This document shows positions 63,792-64,000 of a DNA stretch of 64,000 bases, piece by piece. Each line of letters begins with the position of its first letter. Within the stretch, counting starts at the first letter, position 1. The notes beneath the pieces were generated by a model. The model searched no databases. It was given only the letters and a program-made list of their open reading frames with translations, and was not told where the DNA came from. Origin of the DNA: Agromyces sp. CF514 (GTDB lineage Bacteria > Actinomycetota > Actinomycetes > Actinomycetales > Microbacteriaceae); NCBI RefSeq assembly GCF_900113185.1, contig NZ_FOZD01000001.1, positions 124,001-188,000 on the forward strand. The letters are read 5' to 3'. The translations under genes were made by a program, and so were the position numbers.

Positions 63792-64000
63792 ATGAGCGAT
63801 TTCGACTTCCTGTACGGCGAATGGACGGTCGCCAACCGGCGCCTGCGCCACCTGTTCGTCGGCAGCGACGAGTGGGACGAGTTCCCTGCGACCTCGTGGG
63901 CGCGGCCGCTGCTCGACGGGGTCGGCAATGTCGACGAGATGCACTGCCCGACGCAGGGCTGGTCGGGCGCGAGCATCCGGTTCCAGGACCAGCAGACCGG
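63792..64000 (+). CDS. DUF1579-like small protein, 3' end cut by window edge
   Basis: Starts at ATG 63792 and reads MSDFDFLYGEWTVANRRLRHLFVGSDEWDEF, then WARPLLDGVGNVDEMHCPTQGWSGASIRFQDQQT to the edge. The DFxxGxWxVxNRRL opening followed by P-LLDG-GNVDE is typical of lipocalin-like DUF1579-type proteins. Function is unknown. It is divergent from the MATE gene. Confidence 0.75.
   Translation, partial: MSDFDFLYGEWTVANRRLRHLFVGSDEWDEFPATSWARPLLDGVGNVDEMHCPTQGWSGASIRFQDQQT

Overview
The window is a very GC-rich bacterial chromosome segment that looks like a high-GC actinobacterium, most likely Microbacteriaceae (Agromyces-like). This is an inference. It rests on the strong G/C third-position bias, frequent GTG starts, many ATGA/GTGA stop-start overlaps, apparently leaderless promoters, a membrane-bound CopD-CtaG fusion, and a bkd-hisC-holin gene order that I recall from that family. 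I see no rRNA, tRNA, CRISPR array, transposase, integrase or prophage module. It reads as ordinary chromosome with metabolic and metal-homeostasis islands.

Layout. 1-1.0 kb: 3'-truncated LacI-type regulator. 1.1-3.2 kb: fur-like regulator followed by catalase. 3.2-5.4 kb: His-rich CopB-type copper ATPase. 5.5-13.8 kb: a sugar-utilisation locus on the minus strand (CUT1 ABC importer, GH78 alpha-L-rhamnosidase, GH43-like hydrolase) with a divergent LacI regulator and two operators flanking its promoter. 13.9 kb: ribosome-rescue factor ArfB. 14.5-17 kb: copZ-copA. 17.1-23.1 kb: a beta-lactamase-fold lipoprotein with degraded catalytic motifs, a Pif1/RecD-like helicase, an unknown anchored protein and CopD-CtaG. 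23.2-24.5 kb: HU and rpmB-rpmG-rpsN. 24.8-29.2 kb: D-amino-acid oxidase and a glycine-betaine-type ABC importer. 29.5-31.6 kb: YrhK-like membrane protein and glutamate decarboxylase. 31.8-35.9 kb: znuACBB-zur. 36-42 kb: GNAT, branched-chain 2-oxoacid dehydrogenase genes, HisC-type aminotransferase, holin-like membrane protein. 42-46.9 kb: helical protein plus alpha/beta hydrolase pair, APH-family kinase, low-molecular-weight phosphatase overlapping purB. 47-51.1 kb: small membrane proteins and pntAB. 51.4-57.2 kb: oleate hydratase, IclR regulator, DJ-1-like and NTF2-like proteins, FAD monooxygenase. 57.4-59.7 kb: large anchored surface protein. 59.9-64 kb: aldo/keto reductase, tautomerase, FGE-fold protein, MATE transporter, 5' end of a divergent gene.

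How genes work together. Three metal circuits stand out. Copper export (copB, copZ-copA) is linked by near-identical CsoR-type dyads, although no csoR lies in the window. Zinc uptake (znu-zur) is preceded by a 7-1-7 Fur/Zur box sitting on an apparently leaderless promoter. A redox/iron-type fur-katA unit has a clean 7-bp inverted-repeat operator. The sugar locus couples import and depolymerisation of a rhamnose-containing glycan. Gene borders often carry strong hairpins, several built on a recurrent GGATGCC/GGCATCC word.

Candidates for little-described biology are the motif-less serine-hydrolase lipoprotein (17.1-18.4 kb), the MATE/FGE-fold overlapping pair lacking the FGE cysteines (61.4-63.6 kb), the helical protein/hydrolase pair (42.0-43.9 kb), and a regulator that may start at an ATC codon (12.77 kb).
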